Shown piece after piece: positions 34,696 through 44,576 of a DNA stretch of 64,000 nucleotides. The first letter of the stretch is position 1, and every line of letters starts with the position of its first letter. The position numbers and the translations under genes were made by a program. Origin of the DNA: Alloalcanivorax profundimaris (lineage in GTDB: Bacteria; Pseudomonadota; Gammaproteobacteria; Pseudomonadales; Alcanivoracaceae); the NCBI RefSeq assembly GCF_015265435.1, contig NZ_JABJWH010000004.1, positions 62,001 to 126,000 of the forward strand. The letters run 5' to 3'. The notes beneath the pieces were generated by a model that saw nothing but the letters and a program-made list of their open reading frames with translations, did not search any database and was not told the DNA's origin.

Positions 34696-35583
34696 ATGGA
34701 TCTTCCGATTGGCGAAGGCATCAGTGCCGCCGTGGATTTCATGCTCGAACACTTCCAGGGGGCGTTCGATTTTTTCGCGGCGATTCTCAAATTTCTCACC
34801 GGCGGACTCACCGACCTGCTCGGCTGGCTGCCGGCCTGGGTGGTGATCGTGGTGCTGGCGGGGCTGGCCCTGTGGCGGGTGAACTGGAAGTTCGCCCTGT
34901 TCGTGGTGGCCGCCCTGGGCGTGGTGCTGGGCATGCAGCTCTGGGAACAGACCATGGAAACCCTGGCGCTGGTGCTGGCGGCGGCCATCGTCGCCTTGGG
35001 CCTGGGCCTGCCGCTGGGCGTGGCCATGGCCAAGAGCGATCTGGTCGCCGCCGTGCTGCGACCGGTGCTCGATTTCATGCAGACCTTGCCGGCGTTCGTG
35101 TACCTGATTCCGGCGGCCATGTTTTTTGGTCTGGGCCAGGTGCCCGGGGCGATCGCCACGGTGATCTTTTCCATGCCGCCGTCGGTGCGGCTGATGAATC
35201 TGGGCATCCGCCACGTGGACGTGGAAAACGTGGAGGCCGGCCGCGCCTTCGGCTGCAACCCGTTTCAACTGTTGTTCAAGGTGGAGCTGCCCCTGGCGAT
35301 GCCGTCGATCATGGCGGGCATCAACCAGACCATCATGCTGGGGCTCTCCATGGTGGTGATCGCTTCCATGATCGGTGCCGGCGGCCTGGGCAACACGGTG
35401 CTTACCGGGATCCAGCGCCTGGACGTGGGGCTGGGTTTCGAAGGCGGTCTGGGCGTGGTGGTACTGGCCATCATTCTCGACCGTTTGACGCAGAGTTTCG
35501 GTCAGGCCGGGCGGAAGGACAGTCCGCTTGGGCGGCTGAAAAAACTGTTTGGCGGCGAAGGGAGTGAGCGAACACCCACTTAA
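34696..35583 (+). CDS. proW: Glycine betaine/choline ABC transporter permease, ProW type
   Basis: A 295-residue inner-membrane permease, about seven spans. The N-terminal LPIGEGISAAVDFMLEHFQGAFDFFAAILKFLTGGLTDLLGWLPAW and the EAA-loop region VDVENVEAGRAFGCNPFQLLFKVELPLAMPSIMAGINQTIMLGLSMVVIASMIGAGGLG are typical of ProW. It starts three bases after proV. The C-terminus is soluble and charged. Encodes the channel for the quaternary-amine uptake system. Confidence 0.93.
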   Translation: MDLPIGEGISAAVDFMLEHFQGAFDFFAAILKFLTGGLTDLLGWLPAWVVIVVLAGLALWRVNWKFALFVVAALGVVLGMQLWEQTMETLALVLAAAIVALGLGLPLGVAMAKSDLVAAVLRPVLDFMQTLPAFVYLIPAAMFFGLGQVPGAIATVIFSMPPSVRLMNLGIRHVDVENVEAGRAFGCNPFQLLFKVELPLAMPSIMAGINQTIMLGLSMVVIASMIGAGGLGNTVLTGIQRLDVGLGFEGGLGVVVLAIILDRLTQSFGQAGRKDSPLGRLKKLFGGEGSERTPT

Positions 35584-35652
35584 AATAGGGGTCGCGTCCC
35601 ATCGCTTTCTTTACTACGGTAGTTACATCTTCAAGCAATCAGAAGGGAAACA

Positions 35653-36522
35653 ATGCGAATTTCAATGCCACGTTTCGTAAAACTGATCGCACTGCCGCTG
35701 GCCCTGGTACTGGGCGCCGGCACGGCACAGGCGGCGGACAAAACCATCACCTTCGGCTGGACCGCCTGGTCCGACGCGGAGTTCGTCACCAAGCTGGCGA
35801 AAAAAGTCATCGAGGAAAATTACGACTATGACGTGAAGCTGCAGCTGTCCTCCATCGGCGTGCAGTATCAGGGCGTCGCCGGCGGCGACCTGGATGGCAT
35901 GCTGATGGCCTGGCTGCCTTCCACCCACGAAAACTACTGGAACAAGGTGGGCGACAAGGTGGAAAGCCTGGGCCCGCTGTACGAAGGCGCCAAGCTCGGC
36001 TGGGTGGTGCCGGACTACATCCCCGAGGACGAACTGTCTTCCATCGAGGACCTGAAAAAGCCGGAAGTGAAGGAAAAGCTGGACGGCAACATTCAGGGCA
36101 TCGATCCGGGCGCCGGCCTGATGCAGCTTTCCGAGAAGACCATCGAGGGCTATGACCTGGACTACAATCTGCAGTCCGCCAGCGGCGCCGCCATGACCGC
36201 CGCGCTGGCCCGCGCCGCCAAGAACGAGGAATGGGTGGTGGTCACCGGCTGGACGCCGCACTGGATGTTCGGCCGCTGGGACCTGCGCTTCCTGGACGAC
36301 CCCAAGGGGACCCTGGGTGAAGCCGAGCACATCGACGCCGTGGTGCGTCAGGGCTTCAAGGAAGACTATCCGCAAGTGGCGGAATTCCTGACCCGCATGC
36401 ACCTGCCGCTGGACGAGCTGCAGGCGGCCATGAACGAGGCCCAGGAAACCAGCTACGAAGAGGCCATCGACAACTACGTGGCCGATCACGAGGACCGCAT
36501 CAACGAGTGGCTCGGCAAGTAA
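35653..36522 (+). CDS. proX: Glycine betaine/choline-binding periplasmic protein, ProX type
   Basis: A 289-residue exported binding protein with a signal peptide (about 1-27, ...LALVLGAGTAQA). The mature protein, DKTITFGWTAWSDAEFVTKLAKKVIEENYDYDVKLQLSSIGVQYQGVAGGDLDGMLMAWLPSTHENYW, has the OpuAC-like fold with the aromatic residues that cage quaternary ammonium groups (W and Y in WTAWSD, WLPSTHENYW, WTPHWMF). The ligand could be glycine betaine, choline or carnitine. It follows proW after about 70 bases, with GAAGGGAAAC before the ATG. Confidence 0.9.
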   Translation: MRISMPRFVKLIALPLALVLGAGTAQAADKTITFGWTAWSDAEFVTKLAKKVIEENYDYDVKLQLSSIGVQYQGVAGGDLDGMLMAWLPSTHENYWNKVGDKVESLGPLYEGAKLGWVVPDYIPEDELSSIEDLKKPEVKEKLDGNIQGIDPGAGLMQLSEKTIEGYDLDYNLQSASGAAMTAALARAAKNEEWVVVTGWTPHWMFGRWDLRFLDDPKGTLGEAEHIDAVVRQGFKEDYPQVAEFLTRMHLPLDELQAAMNEAQETSYEEAIDNYVADHEDRINEWLGK

Positions 36523-36548
36523 AACGCCGCCACCGTTCGGTCGATACG

Positions 36549-36576
36549 AAAAACCCCGCCTCGGCGGGGTTTTTTG
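36549..36576. terminator. Bidirectional intrinsic terminator
   Basis: AAAAACCCCGCC, a short loop and GGCGGGGTTTTTT form a strong stem with flanking A and T tracts. It separates the convergent proX and urea/guanidine carboxylase genes and also marks the 3' end of the guanidine operon. Confidence 0.88.
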
Positions 36577-36602
36577 TTTTTCGGGGGCGGCCCGGATCCG
36601 GG

Positions 36603-39600
36603 TCAGCCCAGCACCATCAGGGCCTGGCCGGCGTTGATCTGCTGACCCTCTTGGCGGGCGACGTGGATCACCTGGCCGGCCTCCGGCGCGGCGATCTCGA
36701 TCTCCATTTTCATGGATTCCAGAATCGCCACGGTCTGGCCTTCTTCCACGGTGTCGCCCTCGGCCACCAGCAGCTTCCAGATATTGCCGGCGGTGGGGGC
36801 TTCCACCGGCGCGCCGTCCGGCAGGCCGTCGCTTTCGTCCGCGTCCAGATCCTGCTGGCTCTCGAAGTGCATCTGGCCGTTTTCTTCCCAGCGCCGCAGC
36901 TCCTCGTCGAACGCTTTGTTGCGGGCGTCGGTGAACGCCTCGATGGAGGCCGCGTTGTCTTCCAGGAAGCGCTGGTACTCGCCCAGGTTGAAGGTGGTTT
37001 CCTCCACCTTGAACGGGTAGCGGCCCTTGGGGAAGTCGCGGCGAATGCGCTGCAGTTCCTCGGCGGACACCTGGTAGAAACGGATCTGGTCGAAGAAACG
37101 CAGCAGCCAGGGTTGGGTGAAGGCCTCGGTGCGCCGGTAGCGGTTCCACATCTGGAAGGTGCGGCCCACGAACTGGTAGCCGCCGGGGCCTTCCATGCCG
37201 TACACGCACAGATAGGAACCGCCGATGCCCACGGAGTTTTCCGCCGTCCAGGTGCGCGCCGGGTTGTACTTGGTGGTTACCAGCCGGTGGCGCGGGTCGT
37301 AGGGGGTGGCCACCGGCGCGCCCAGGTACACATCACCCAGGCCCATGACCACATAGCTGGCCTCGAACAGGATGCGTTTCACCTCGTCGATGCCGTCCAG
37401 GCCGTTAATGCGGCGGATGAACTCGATGTTGCTGGGGCACCAGGGGGCGTCCTTGCGCACCGACTGCGTGTATTTCTCGATGGCCAGACGGCAGGCTTCG
37501 TCGTCCCAGCTGAGCGGCAGGTGGACGATGCGAGAGGGCACTTCCAGGTCGTCCTGCTTGTCCAGGGTCAGCTCGGCGTTCTTGAGCAGGGCCAGCAATT
37601 CGTTGCGGGGCAGCACCGTGGGATCGAAGTGCACCTGCAGGGAACGGATGCCCGGGGTCAGTTCCAGGATGCCGTCCGGGGCCTTGTCCTCCAGCCACAG
37701 CATCAGGGCGTGGGCGCGCAGCCGCAGGCGCAGGTCCAGCTCCAGGGGGCCGTATTCCACCAGCACGTAGCGGTCGCCGGCGGTCCGGTAGACCACCTCC
37801 GGTCCCTCCGCCTGCTCTTCCAGGCGGTCCAGGATCGGCGAGCCCGGCGCGGCCGGGGTGACGGTCCGTTGCGGCGCCGTCAGTTCCGCCACGCAGGCGT
37901 CCTGCTCGGCGGCCAGCCGCTCCGCGTCCTCCAGGCTCACCGGCACGAAGCGCAGCCGGTCGCCGGCCTTGAGCTGGCCCAGCTTCCAGCGGTCCGCGGC
38001 GATCACCGTGGCCGGGCACACGAAGCCGCCCAGGGAGGGGCCGTCCGGGCCCAGGATCACTGGCATGTCGCCGGTGAAGTCCACGGTGCCCACGGCGTAG
38101 GCGTTGTCGTGGATGTTGGAGGGGTGCATGCCCGCCTCGCCACCGTCCCGGCGCGCCCATTCCGGCTTCGGGCCCACCAGGCGGATGCCGGTGCGGCTGG
38201 AGTTGTAGTGCACCTGCCAGTCGGCGCTGAAAAAGGTCTCGATGTCGTGGTCGGTGAAGAAGTCCGGGGCGCCGTGGGGGCCGTAGATCACGCGCAGTTC
38301 CCAGCTCTCGCCCAGGGCCGGCGCCAGGCCCTCGGGCAGAGCCGGGTCCGTGGCCGGCGCCGCCGGCTCGGCGTCGCTCAGGTGCAGCACGTCGCCGGTG
38401 CGCAGGGCGCGGCCGCCGTGGCCGCCGAACTGGCCCAGGGTGAAGGTGGCGCGGGAGCCCAGGTAGGGCTGGCACTGGATGCCGCCGGCCACCGCCAGGT
38501 AGGCGCGGGCGCCGCGCCCGTCGGCCTTGCCCAGCGTCAGGGTCTGGCCGGCGGCCACCGGGAAGGCCCGGTGCGTGGGGACTGGTTCGCCGTCCAGGGT
38601 GGCGCCCATGTCGGCGCCGGTGAGGGCCACTCGGGTGGCGCTGTTGAAGCGCAGGGTGGGGCCGTTGAGGGTGAACTCCAGGCCGGCGGCGTCCTCGTCG
38701 TTGCCCAGCAGGCGGTTGCCCAGCCGGAAACTGAGCGCGTCGAACGGCCCGGACGGCGGCACGCCCACCGGCCAGTAGCCCTGCCGGCCGGGGTAGTCCT
38801 GCACCGTGGTCAGGGTGCCGCCGGCCAGCACGTCCAGGGTGCGCGGCCGGTAGCGGAAGTCGTTCAGGTAGCGGGTGGTCATGGCGCCGTCGCGGAACAC
38901 CGGGTCGGCGAGCACCGCGCGCAGGTAACCCCGGTTGGTCTCGATGCCTTCCACCAGGGTGTCGGCCAGGGCGTCTTCCAGGGCCTGGAGGGCGGCGCCG
39001 CGGTCCGCCCGGTGGACGATCAGTTTGGCGAGCATGGGGTCGTAGTAGGGCGACACCGTCAGGCCCGGCTCGATCCAGTGATCGATGCGCAGGGCGTCGC
39101 CGTCCGCCTCGGGAAACTCCACGGCGGTGAGCAGGCCGGCGCTGGGCTGGAAGTCCTTGTTCGGGTCCTCCGCGTAGAGCCGCGCCTGAATGGCATGGCC
39201 GCGCGGGCTCAGGCCGCCGCCCAGTCGCGCCAGGGCGGGCAGTTCGCCGGCGGCCAGGCGCACCATCCAGTCCACCAGGTCGACGCCGTAGACCTGCTCG
39301 GTGACGCCGTGCTCCACCTGCAGGCGGGTGTTCACCTCCAGGAAGTAAAAGCGGTGGCTGTCCTGGTCGAGGATGAATTCCACGGTGCCGGCGTTGCGGT
39401 AGTGCACCGCTTCCATCAGGCGGCGGGCGGTGTCGTGCAGGGTGGCGCGCACCTTGTCTGGCAGGTCCGGCGCCGGGGTTTCCTCCAGCACCTTCTGGTG
39501 GCGGCGCTGGGCGGAGCAGTCCCGTTCGCCCAGGGCCAGAGCCCCGCCCTGGCCGTCGCCGAACACCTGCACCTCGATGTGACGGGCGCGCTGGATGTAT

Positions 39601-40199
39601 TTCTCCAGGAACACGCCGTCGTTGGAAAAGTTGTTGGCGCTGAGCCGGCGCACCGTGTCCCAGGCTTTTTCCAGGGTCGCCGGGTCGGCGCAGATCTGCA
39701 TGCCGATGCCGCCGCCGCCGGCGGTGCTCTTGAGCATTACCGGGTAACCGATGTCGGCGGCGGCGCGGCGCGCGGCGGCCAGGTCTTCCAGCAAGCCGGT
39801 GCCCGGCAGCAGCGGCACCTGGCTGTCCTCGGCCAGTTGCCGGGCGGTGTGCTTGAGGCCGAAGTCGCGCATCTGCGCGGCGGTGGGGCCGATAAAGGCG
39901 ATGCCGTTGGCTTCGCAGCGTTCCACGAAGTCCGGGTTCTCGCTGAGAAAGCCGTAGCCGGGGTGCACGGCGTCGATGCCGTGTTCCGCCATCAGCGCGA
40001 ACAGTTTGTCCTGGTCCAGGTAGGTGTGCGCGGCGTTGCCGTCGCCCAGGCTCAGGGCCTCGTCGGCCAGGGCCACATGGCGGGAGTCGGCGTCCGCTTC
40101 CGCGTAGACCGCCACGCTGGTCACGCCCAGCGCGCGCAGGGTACGGATGATACGGGTGGCGATGGCGCCCCGGTTGGCGATCAGTACCTTTTTGAACAT
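36603..40199 (-). CDS. uca: Urea/guanidine carboxylase (biotin-dependent)
   Basis: A 1198-residue multidomain biotin carboxylase. Order: biotin carboxylase (about 1-450; [21 protein letters not shown], then the ATP-grasp loop [12 protein letters not shown]), a KipA/KipI-like carboxyltransferase region (AHS2 and AHS1, about 470-1050) and a C-terminal biotinyl domain with ILESMKM, the biotinylated Lys being about residue 1164. The family was named urea carboxylase; members under guanidine riboswitches carboxylate guanidine instead. The upstream riboswitch (44421-44514) makes guanidine the likely substrate (inference). ATG 40199 is used. It is the last gene of its operon. Confidence 0.92.
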   Translation of the reverse strand: MFKKVLIANRGAIATRIIRTLRALGVTSVAVYAEADADSRHVALADEALSLGDGNAAHTYLDQDKLFALMAEHGIDAVHPGYGFLSENPDFVERCEANGIAFIGPTAAQMRDFGLKHTARQLAEDSQVPLLPGTGLLEDLAAARRAAADIGYPVMLKSTAGGGGIGMQICADPATLEKAWDTVRRLSANNFSNDGVFLEKYIQRARHIEVQVFGDGQGGALALGERDCSAQRRHQKVLEETPAPDLPDKVRATLHDTARRLMEAVHYRNAGTVEFILDQDSHRFYFLEVNTRLQVEHGVTEQVYGVDLVDWMVRLAAGELPALARLGGGLSPRGHAIQARLYAEDPNKDFQPSAGLLTAVEFPEADGDALRIDHWIEPGLTVSPYYDPMLAKLIVHRADRGAALQALEDALADTLVEGIETNRGYLRAVLADPVFRDGAMTTRYLNDFRYRPRTLDVLAGGTLTTVQDYPGRQGYWPVGVPPSGPFDALSFRLGNRLLGNDEDAAGLEFTLNGPTLRFNSATRVALTGADMGATLDGEPVPTHRAFPVAAGQTLTLGKADGRGARAYLAVAGGIQCQPYLGSRATFTLGQFGGHGGRALRTGDVLHLSDAEPAAPATDPALPEGLAPALGESWELRVIYGPHGAPDFFTDHDIETFFSADWQVHYNSSRTGIRLVGPKPEWARRDGGEAGMHPSNIHDNAYAVGTVDFTGDMPVILGPDGPSLGGFVCPATVIAADRWKLGQLKAGDRLRFVPVSLEDAERLAAEQDACVAELTAPQRTVTPAAPGSPILDRLEEQAEGPEVVYRTAGDRYVLVEYGPLELDLRLRLRAHALMLWLEDKAPDGILELTPGIRSLQVHFDPTVLPRNELLALLKNAELTLDKQDDLEVPSRIVHLPLSWDDEACRLAIEKYTQSVRKDAPWCPSNIEFIRRINGLDGIDEVKRILFEASYVVMGLGDVYLGAPVATPYDPRHRLVTTKYNPARTWTAENSVGIGGSYLCVYGMEGPGGYQFVGRTFQMWNRYRRTEAFTQPWLLRFFDQIRFYQVSAEELQRIRRDFPKGRYPFKVEETTFNLGEYQRFLEDNAASIEAFTDARNKAFDEELRRWEENGQMHFESQQDLDADESDGLPDGAPVEAPTAGNIWKLLVAEGDTVEEGQTVAILESMKMEIEIAAPEAGQVIHVARQEGQQINAGQALMVLG

Positions 40200-40284
40200 G
40201 GCTTGGCACTCGTCCGGTTGGCGGGCCGTCCCGCCGTGGTTGCGAATCACCGGGGTCGTCCCCGGCGCGGCGCGCGGGCGCCGT

Positions 40285-40923
40285 TCAGTGCCAGATCAGC
40301 ACTTCGATGGGCGTCGGGTCGTAGCCGTTGCAGGGGTTGTTGAGCTGCGGGCAGTTGGAAATCAGCACGGTGATGTTCATCAAGGCTTTCATTTCCACGT
40401 ACTTGCCCGGCGCCGAGATGCCGTCCTCGAAGGTCAGGCCGCCTTCGGCGGTGACCGGCACGTTCATGAAGAAATTGATGTTGTGGGCGATGTCGCGCTT
40501 GCTCAGCCCGTACTCTTCATTCTCGTTGATCGCCAGCATCCAGCTGTCGCGGCAGGCGTGCATGGTGCGCTTGCCCAGGTCGTAGCGGACGGTGTTGCTT
40601 TCCGTGGCGCAGGCGCCGCCCAGGGTGTCGTGACGGCCGCAGGTGTCGGCGGTGATTTCCAGCATCGGGTTGTTGCGGTTGGAGCGCAGCACGCTGCCGG
40701 CGGTGAGGTAGACGTTGCCCTGCTCGCGCACCGTGTCCATGGCGCTGTAGCGCTCGGCGGGATCGTCGGCGTTGTAGAACAGGGTGTCCGCCGCCTGGTT
40801 GCCCTCCAGGTCGAGGATGCGCAGGGTCTCGCCGGCGCGCACCACTTTCAGGAAGTAGTCGCCGGCGGGCACCACTTCGCGGAACGCGGCCTGTTCGGGG
40901 GTCAGTTCGCTTTCTTTGATCAT
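40285..40923 (-). CDS. DUF1989 protein (UAAP2; probable carboxyguanidine deiminase subunit)
   Basis: A 212-residue DUF1989 protein: [69 protein letters not shown] and [21 protein letters not shown]. His and Cys in these motifs form the predicted metal site. Proteins of this pair (urea-carboxylase-associated protein 1 and 2) are now known as CgdA/CgdB, which together deiminate carboxyguanidine to allophanate. Which subunit this is I cannot tell from sequence alone. It lies between UAAP1 and the carboxylase. Confidence 0.85.
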   Translation of the reverse strand: MIKESELTPEQAAFREVVPAGDYFLKVVRAGETLRILDLEGNQAADTLFYNADDPAERYSAMDTVREQGNVYLTAGSVLRSNRNNPMLEITADTCGRHDTLGGACATESNTVRYDLGKRTMHACRDSWMLAINENEEYGLSKRDIAHNINFFMNVPVTAEGGLTFEDGISAPGKYVEMKALMNITVLISNCPQLNNPCNGYDPTPIEVLIWH

Positions 40924-40934
40924 GGGGCTCTCCG

Positions 40935-41651
40935 TCAGGCGCCGAGGTAGTACAGGCGGTTGTTTTCGAAAGCGCGGGCGTTTTCCGGGCGGAAGTTCAG
41001 GCAGTAGTCGTCCGCCGTCACCGGGTCCGCCTTGAGCATCTCCACGCGCACCTTCTTCTTCGGGTAGTCCGGCGCCGGGTTGAGCGGGTGCGGGCAGGTG
41101 TGCATCAGCACCAGGGTGTCCATCTCGAAACGCAGGGTGACGGCGGCGCCGGCTTTCGCCGCGTCCGGGTCGAAGCGTAGGGCGCCGCCGTCGCCGCTGG
41201 CCACCTTGCTGAACAGGTTCAGGTTGGCGGCCAGGTCGCGCTCGGTGAGGCCGTACTTGGCCATTTCCACCAGGAAGCTGTCATGGCCGCTCAGATACCA
41301 GCCGTTGCGGTACTGCTGGTAGCCGTGCTCACCGTATTTTTCCTTCAGGGTGTCCGGGTGCAGGTTGCCGCACACGGTGTCGTGCCAGCCGAAGTCGTCG
41401 TCGACGATGGAGGCGAACACCCGTCCCATGTCGGAATACAGGCAGTGGCCCCGGGTCAGTTTGAAGGTGTGCTGGCCCTTGAGGGTGTCCGGCGCGTTGT
41501 AGCGTTCCAGTTTCTCTTCCGGGTTGTAGAACAGCATGCCCACGTTGGCGCCGCCGTCCACGTCGGTGAGGCGCAGGGCGGTGCCGCGCCGCATCCGGAA
41601 GGACCAGTGCGCGCCGCCGGGCATGGTGTACTCGTACAGCGGTTCGGTCAT
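40935..41651 (-). CDS. DUF1989 protein (UAAP1; probable carboxyguanidine deiminase subunit)
   Basis: A 238-residue DUF1989 paralog of the neighbouring gene: [67 protein letters not shown] and [20 protein letters not shown]. The start ATG 41651 overlaps the stop of the ATPase gene (ATGA), showing translational coupling. The two DUF1989 proteins are expected to act as a heteromer on carboxyguanidine. The frame is open upstream for 78 codons, but those lie inside the ATPase gene. Confidence 0.85.
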   Translation of the reverse strand: MTEPLYEYTMPGGAHWSFRMRRGTALRLTDVDGGANVGMLFYNPEEKLERYNAPDTLKGQHTFKLTRGHCLYSDMGRVFASIVDDDFGWHDTVCGNLHPDTLKEKYGEHGYQQYRNGWYLSGHDSFLVEMAKYGLTERDLAANLNLFSKVASGDGGALRFDPDAAKAGAAVTLRFEMDTLVLMHTCPHPLNPAPDYPKKKVRVEMLKADPVTADDYCLNFRPENARAFENNRLYYLGA

Positions 41652-42442
41652 CGGATTGCTCCTTGGAGTAAGCGGGAGGTGTCGTTCACGTTTTGCGAAA
41701 TGGATTGCAGGGTGCCCTTGTCGCTGTCGCCCACGGGCAGGTCGTAGGTGATGCGCGCGCCGTAGCTTTCCGGGGTCTGTGGGTCCAGGCGGTCCTTGTC
41801 GAACACCCACAGCCGGGTGCCCAGATAGAAGCCCTCGGCGAGATCGTGGGTGATCATGAACACGGTCAGCGCCTGCTCGCGCCACAGCTTCAGCACCAGC
41901 TGGTGCATGTCCCGGCGGATGCCCGGGTCCAGGGCGCCGAACGGCTCGTCCAGCAACAGGATGCGCGGCTTCTTGATCAGCGCCTGGGCCAGGGCCAGGC
42001 GCTGCTGCATGCCGCCGGACAGCTCATGGGGGTATTTGTCCAGGGCGCCGCCCAGGCCCACGGACTCCAGCATCGCCACGGCCTGCTCGCGCAGCCGCTT
42101 GCGGGTGTCGCCGAAGGCGCGGCCCAGCCAGCGGCTGGTTTCCAGCTCGCCGCACAGCATCACATTGGCGAGCGCGTTCAGGTGCGGCAGCACCGAGTAG
42201 CGCTGGAACACGATGCCACGGCTTTCGTCCGGCTCGTCCGGGATCGGCTTGCCGTCCAGCAGCAGCTGGCCCCGGGTCGGGCTTTCCGTGCCCAGCAGCA
42301 GTTTCAGGAAGGTGGTCTTGCCGCAGCCGGAAGCACCGACGACGGTGACGAACTCGCCTTCCTCCACCTCGGCGTTGAGGCGTTCCAGCACTACCTGGTC
42401 GCCGTATTCCTTCCACAGATTCTTCAATTCAATGGTGGCCAT
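41648..42442 (-). CDS. ABC transporter ATPase (TauB/SsuB type) of the guanidine operon
   Basis: A 264-residue ATPase. Walker A GASGCGKTT, signature LSGGMQQRLALAQAL, Walker B ILLLDEPFGALD and FMITHDLAEG are present. It belongs to the nitrate/sulfonate/taurine-type group (COG1116), which pairs with the permease and binding protein upstream. Overlap with UAAP1 is 4 bases, and the permease gene ends 10 bases before its start. The usual role is nitrogen- or sulfur-source uptake; here probably guanidine or a related compound (inference from operon). Confidence 0.9.
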   Translation of the reverse strand: MATIELKNLWKEYGDQVVLERLNAEVEEGEFVTVVGASGCGKTTFLKLLLGTESPTRGQLLLDGKPIPDEPDESRGIVFQRYSVLPHLNALANVMLCGELETSRWLGRAFGDTRKRLREQAVAMLESVGLGGALDKYPHELSGGMQQRLALAQALIKKPRILLLDEPFGALDPGIRRDMHQLVLKLWREQALTVFMITHDLAEGFYLGTRLWVFDKDRLDPQTPESYGARITYDLPVGDSDKGTLQSISQNVNDTSRLLQGAIR

Positions 42443-42452
42443 GGTTCCTCCC

Positions 42453-43268
42453 TTATCCCGCCTGGTGGAACCAGGGGTAGCGCCAGCGTGAGTAGCGCGC
42501 CAGCGCGAAATCGATGGCGAACGCCAGGAAGGTGATCCAGGCCACGTAGGGCAGGATCACGTCCATGGCCAGATAGCGCCGCACCAGGAAGATCCGGTAG
42601 CCGAGCCCCTCGGTGGCGGCGATCGCCTCGGCGGCGATCAGGAACAGCCAGGCGGAGCCCAGCGACAGGCGTACCGCGCCGATCAGCCGGGGCATCACCT
42701 GGGGCCACACCAGACGCAGGATGATCTGCCAGGTGTTGGCGCCCAGGGTCTGCATCTTGATCAGCTGCTCGGCGGGGATTTCCGCCGCCCGCTGCTGCAG
42801 GTCGCGGATCAGAAAGGGGGTGATGCCGATGATGATCAGCATCACCTTGGCCAGCTCGCCCAGGCCGAACACGATGAACAGGATCGGCAGGATCGCCAGC
42901 GGCGGTACCAGGGACAGCCCGGTGACCAGCGGCGAGATGCCGGCCCGGAACAGGGGCAGGGCACCGGTGACGATACCGAACACCAGCCCCAGGGCGGCGC
43001 TCACCGCCACGCCGATGGCGAGCCGTTCCAGGCTCGCCAGGGTGTCCACCCAAAGCAGGTACTCGCCGCTGCGTTTGCTGGGCTCGAAGGCCATGCGCTG
43101 AATGGCGTCCACGAAGCTGGCCAGGTCCGGCAGCAGCTTGTCGTTGGGGTTGGCCGCCAGGCGCGCATCCGAGGCCACCAGGTAGAGCACCACCAGCACC
43201 ACGAAGGGCAGCAGGCCCAGGGCCCAGCGGCCCACCGGGCCGGCTTGACGGTTGATCAGCTTCTTCAT
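42453..43268 (-). CDS. ABC transporter permease (TauC/SsuC type) of the guanidine operon
   Basis: A 271-residue permease with about six membrane spans. The TauC-like ERLAIGVAVSAALGLVFGIVTGALPLFRA and the EAA loop region EIPAEQLIKMQTLGANTWQIILRLVWPQVMPRLIGAVRLSLGSAWLFLIAAEAIAATEGLGYRIFLVRR identify it. It lies between the binding-protein and ATPase genes on the same strand. Substrate as for its partners is inferred. Confidence 0.9.
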   Translation of the reverse strand: MKKLINRQAGPVGRWALGLLPFVVLVVLYLVASDARLAANPNDKLLPDLASFVDAIQRMAFEPSKRSGEYLLWVDTLASLERLAIGVAVSAALGLVFGIVTGALPLFRAGISPLVTGLSLVPPLAILPILFIVFGLGELAKVMLIIIGITPFLIRDLQQRAAEIPAEQLIKMQTLGANTWQIILRLVWPQVMPRLIGAVRLSLGSAWLFLIAAEAIAATEGLGYRIFLVRRYLAMDVILPYVAWITFLAFAIDFALARYSRWRYPWFHQAG

Positions 43269-43293
43269 GACGGCTCCCGGCCGGCGTCGTGGA

Positions 43294-44364
43294 TCAAAGC
43301 TCGCCGTCGGCGGCCATCTTCATGTAGGTGGGGTCGAAGCGCAGCTTCACGTTGCTCTCGCTGCCGAACACGCCGGACGGCGTTTCCACGCCCACGAAGC
43401 CGGCGTCCGGCGCGCCTTCGCCCAGCAGGCCGTGGTCGAAGGAGAACTCCGCCACCCGCTGCATGGTGGTTTTCACGTCCGGGCTTTTGACGAAGTCCAC
43501 GGCGTCGGCGGCGTCGTAGAACATGCGCGTGGCGTCCAGCTGGGCTTCGAAACCGGCCCGGTCGGTGCCGGCGATCTCGCCCATGGCGGCGCGCGCCTGC
43601 TTGCCGGTGGCGCCTTCATCGGCCAGGTGCGCCATGATCTCGTACCAGGCGCCGGCCAGGGCCTTGCCCAGTTTCGGGTTGGCTTCCAGGGTGTCGGTGT
43701 TGACCACCATCAGGTCGATGATTTCGCCGGGGATTTGCGAGGAGTCGAACACCAGGTTGGCGCCGGGCTGCTCGGTGATGGCGCTGAGCAGCGGGTTCCA
43801 GGTGGCCACCGAGGTGACGTCATCGGTCTGGTAGGCCGCCACCAGGTCGGCGTCGGAGGTGTTCACCACGTCCACGTCGCGCTCGCTCATGCCCACGGTT
43901 TCCAGGGCGCGGGCCAGCAGGTAGTGGGACACGGACAGTTCCACCAGGTTGACGTCCTGGCCTTCGATGTCGGCCAGCTCGCTCTTGTCCTTGAGCACGA
44001 TGCCGTCGTTGCCGTCGGAGAAGTCGCCGACGATCAGGGCGGTGGTGTCCACGCCGCCGGCGGCGGGGATGGTGAGGGCGTCCATGTTGGTCATGGTGCA
44101 GCCGTCGTACTGGCCGGCGGTGTACTGGTTGATGGACTCGATGTAGTCGTTGATCTGCACCACGTCGATGCTGATGTCGTACTTGTCGGCCCATTTGTCG
44201 ACGATGCCCTGGGCGTTGCCGTATTCCCAGGGAATCCAGCCCACGTAGATGGACCAGCACACTTTGAAATCGTCGCGTTCGCCGGCGGCCAGGGCCGGTT
44301 GGGGGAGGGCGGAGAGCGCCAGCAGCGCGGCCGCGGAAAGGCAAGCAGTCAGAATGCGGGTCAT
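43294..44364 (-). CDS. ABC transporter substrate-binding protein of the guanidine operon
   Basis: A 356-residue exported binding protein. Signal peptide about 1-27 (MTRILTACLSAAALLALSALPQPALA); the mature protein starts GERDDFKVCWSIYVGWIPWEYG. It belongs to the TauA/SsuA-like group (COG0715) commonly linked to urea-carboxylase clusters. AAGGAGG lies before the ATG, so translation is strong once the leader permits it. First gene of the operon, directly behind the riboswitch. The actual ligand (guanidinium or another nitrogen compound) is untested. Confidence 0.88.
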   Translation of the reverse strand: MTRILTACLSAAALLALSALPQPALAAGERDDFKVCWSIYVGWIPWEYGNAQGIVDKWADKYDISIDVVQINDYIESINQYTAGQYDGCTMTNMDALTIPAAGGVDTTALIVGDFSDGNDGIVLKDKSELADIEGQDVNLVELSVSHYLLARALETVGMSERDVDVVNTSDADLVAAYQTDDVTSVATWNPLLSAITEQPGANLVFDSSQIPGEIIDLMVVNTDTLEANPKLGKALAGAWYEIMAHLADEGATGKQARAAMGEIAGTDRAGFEAQLDATRMFYDAADAVDFVKSPDVKTTMQRVAEFSFDHGLLGEGAPDAGFVGVETPSGVFGSESNVKLRFDPTYMKMAADGEL

Positions 44365-44380
44365 GTCGACCTCCTTCAGG

Positions 44381-44416
44381 CTATGACGGTGAGGAATCCA
44401 ATGACACAGTCGTCAT
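44381..44416 (-). CDS. Possible 11-codon upstream ORF in riboswitch leader
   Basis: ATG at 44416 opens an 11-codon frame encoding MTTVSLDSSPS and ends at TAG 44381, 16 bases before the binding-protein ATG. GGGAGGA, the very 3' edge of the riboswitch, lies just before it and can act as its Shine-Dalgarno. It may couple ligand sensing to translation of the operon, or be chance. No homology can be judged at this length. Confidence 0.3.
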   Translation of the reverse strand: MTTVSLDSSPS

Positions 44417-44420
44417 GGTG

Positions 44421-44514
44421 TCCTCCCGGGCTTTTGTCCCGCCGTGTAACCTTGCAAGAAGGTCGACCGCTCTCGGACCAGTCGTGGGCGAGGCCCACCG
44501 GAACCCTAGCGATC
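44421..44514 (-). ncRNA. Guanidine-I (ykkC) riboswitch
   Basis: Read on the minus strand, the leader holds the conserved ykkC elements in order: GCTAGGGTTCCGG, a variable hairpin (GTGGGC/GCCCAC), CTGGTCCGAGAGCGG, a variable part, then ACACGGCGGGACAAAAGCCCGGGAGG. These match the guanidine-I consensus closely. Guanidine-I riboswitches switch expression on when guanidinium is bound. It lies between the sigma-54 promoter and the substrate-binding-protein gene and controls the whole ABC-UAAP-carboxylase operon. Confidence 0.93.
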
Positions 44515-44576
44515 CATTTTTCCGAATTGTCCGGGTCGTGATGGCAACCGCGCCATTCGATTCCTGCCTGGACCGG

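Noticed and set aside
36507-40343. Very long plus-strand open frame antisense to the carboxylase
   Set aside because: It is low-complexity Gly/Val/Gln/His-rich translation produced by high GC in the opposite strand; it has no ribosome site or domain, while the minus strand carries a full multidomain enzyme.
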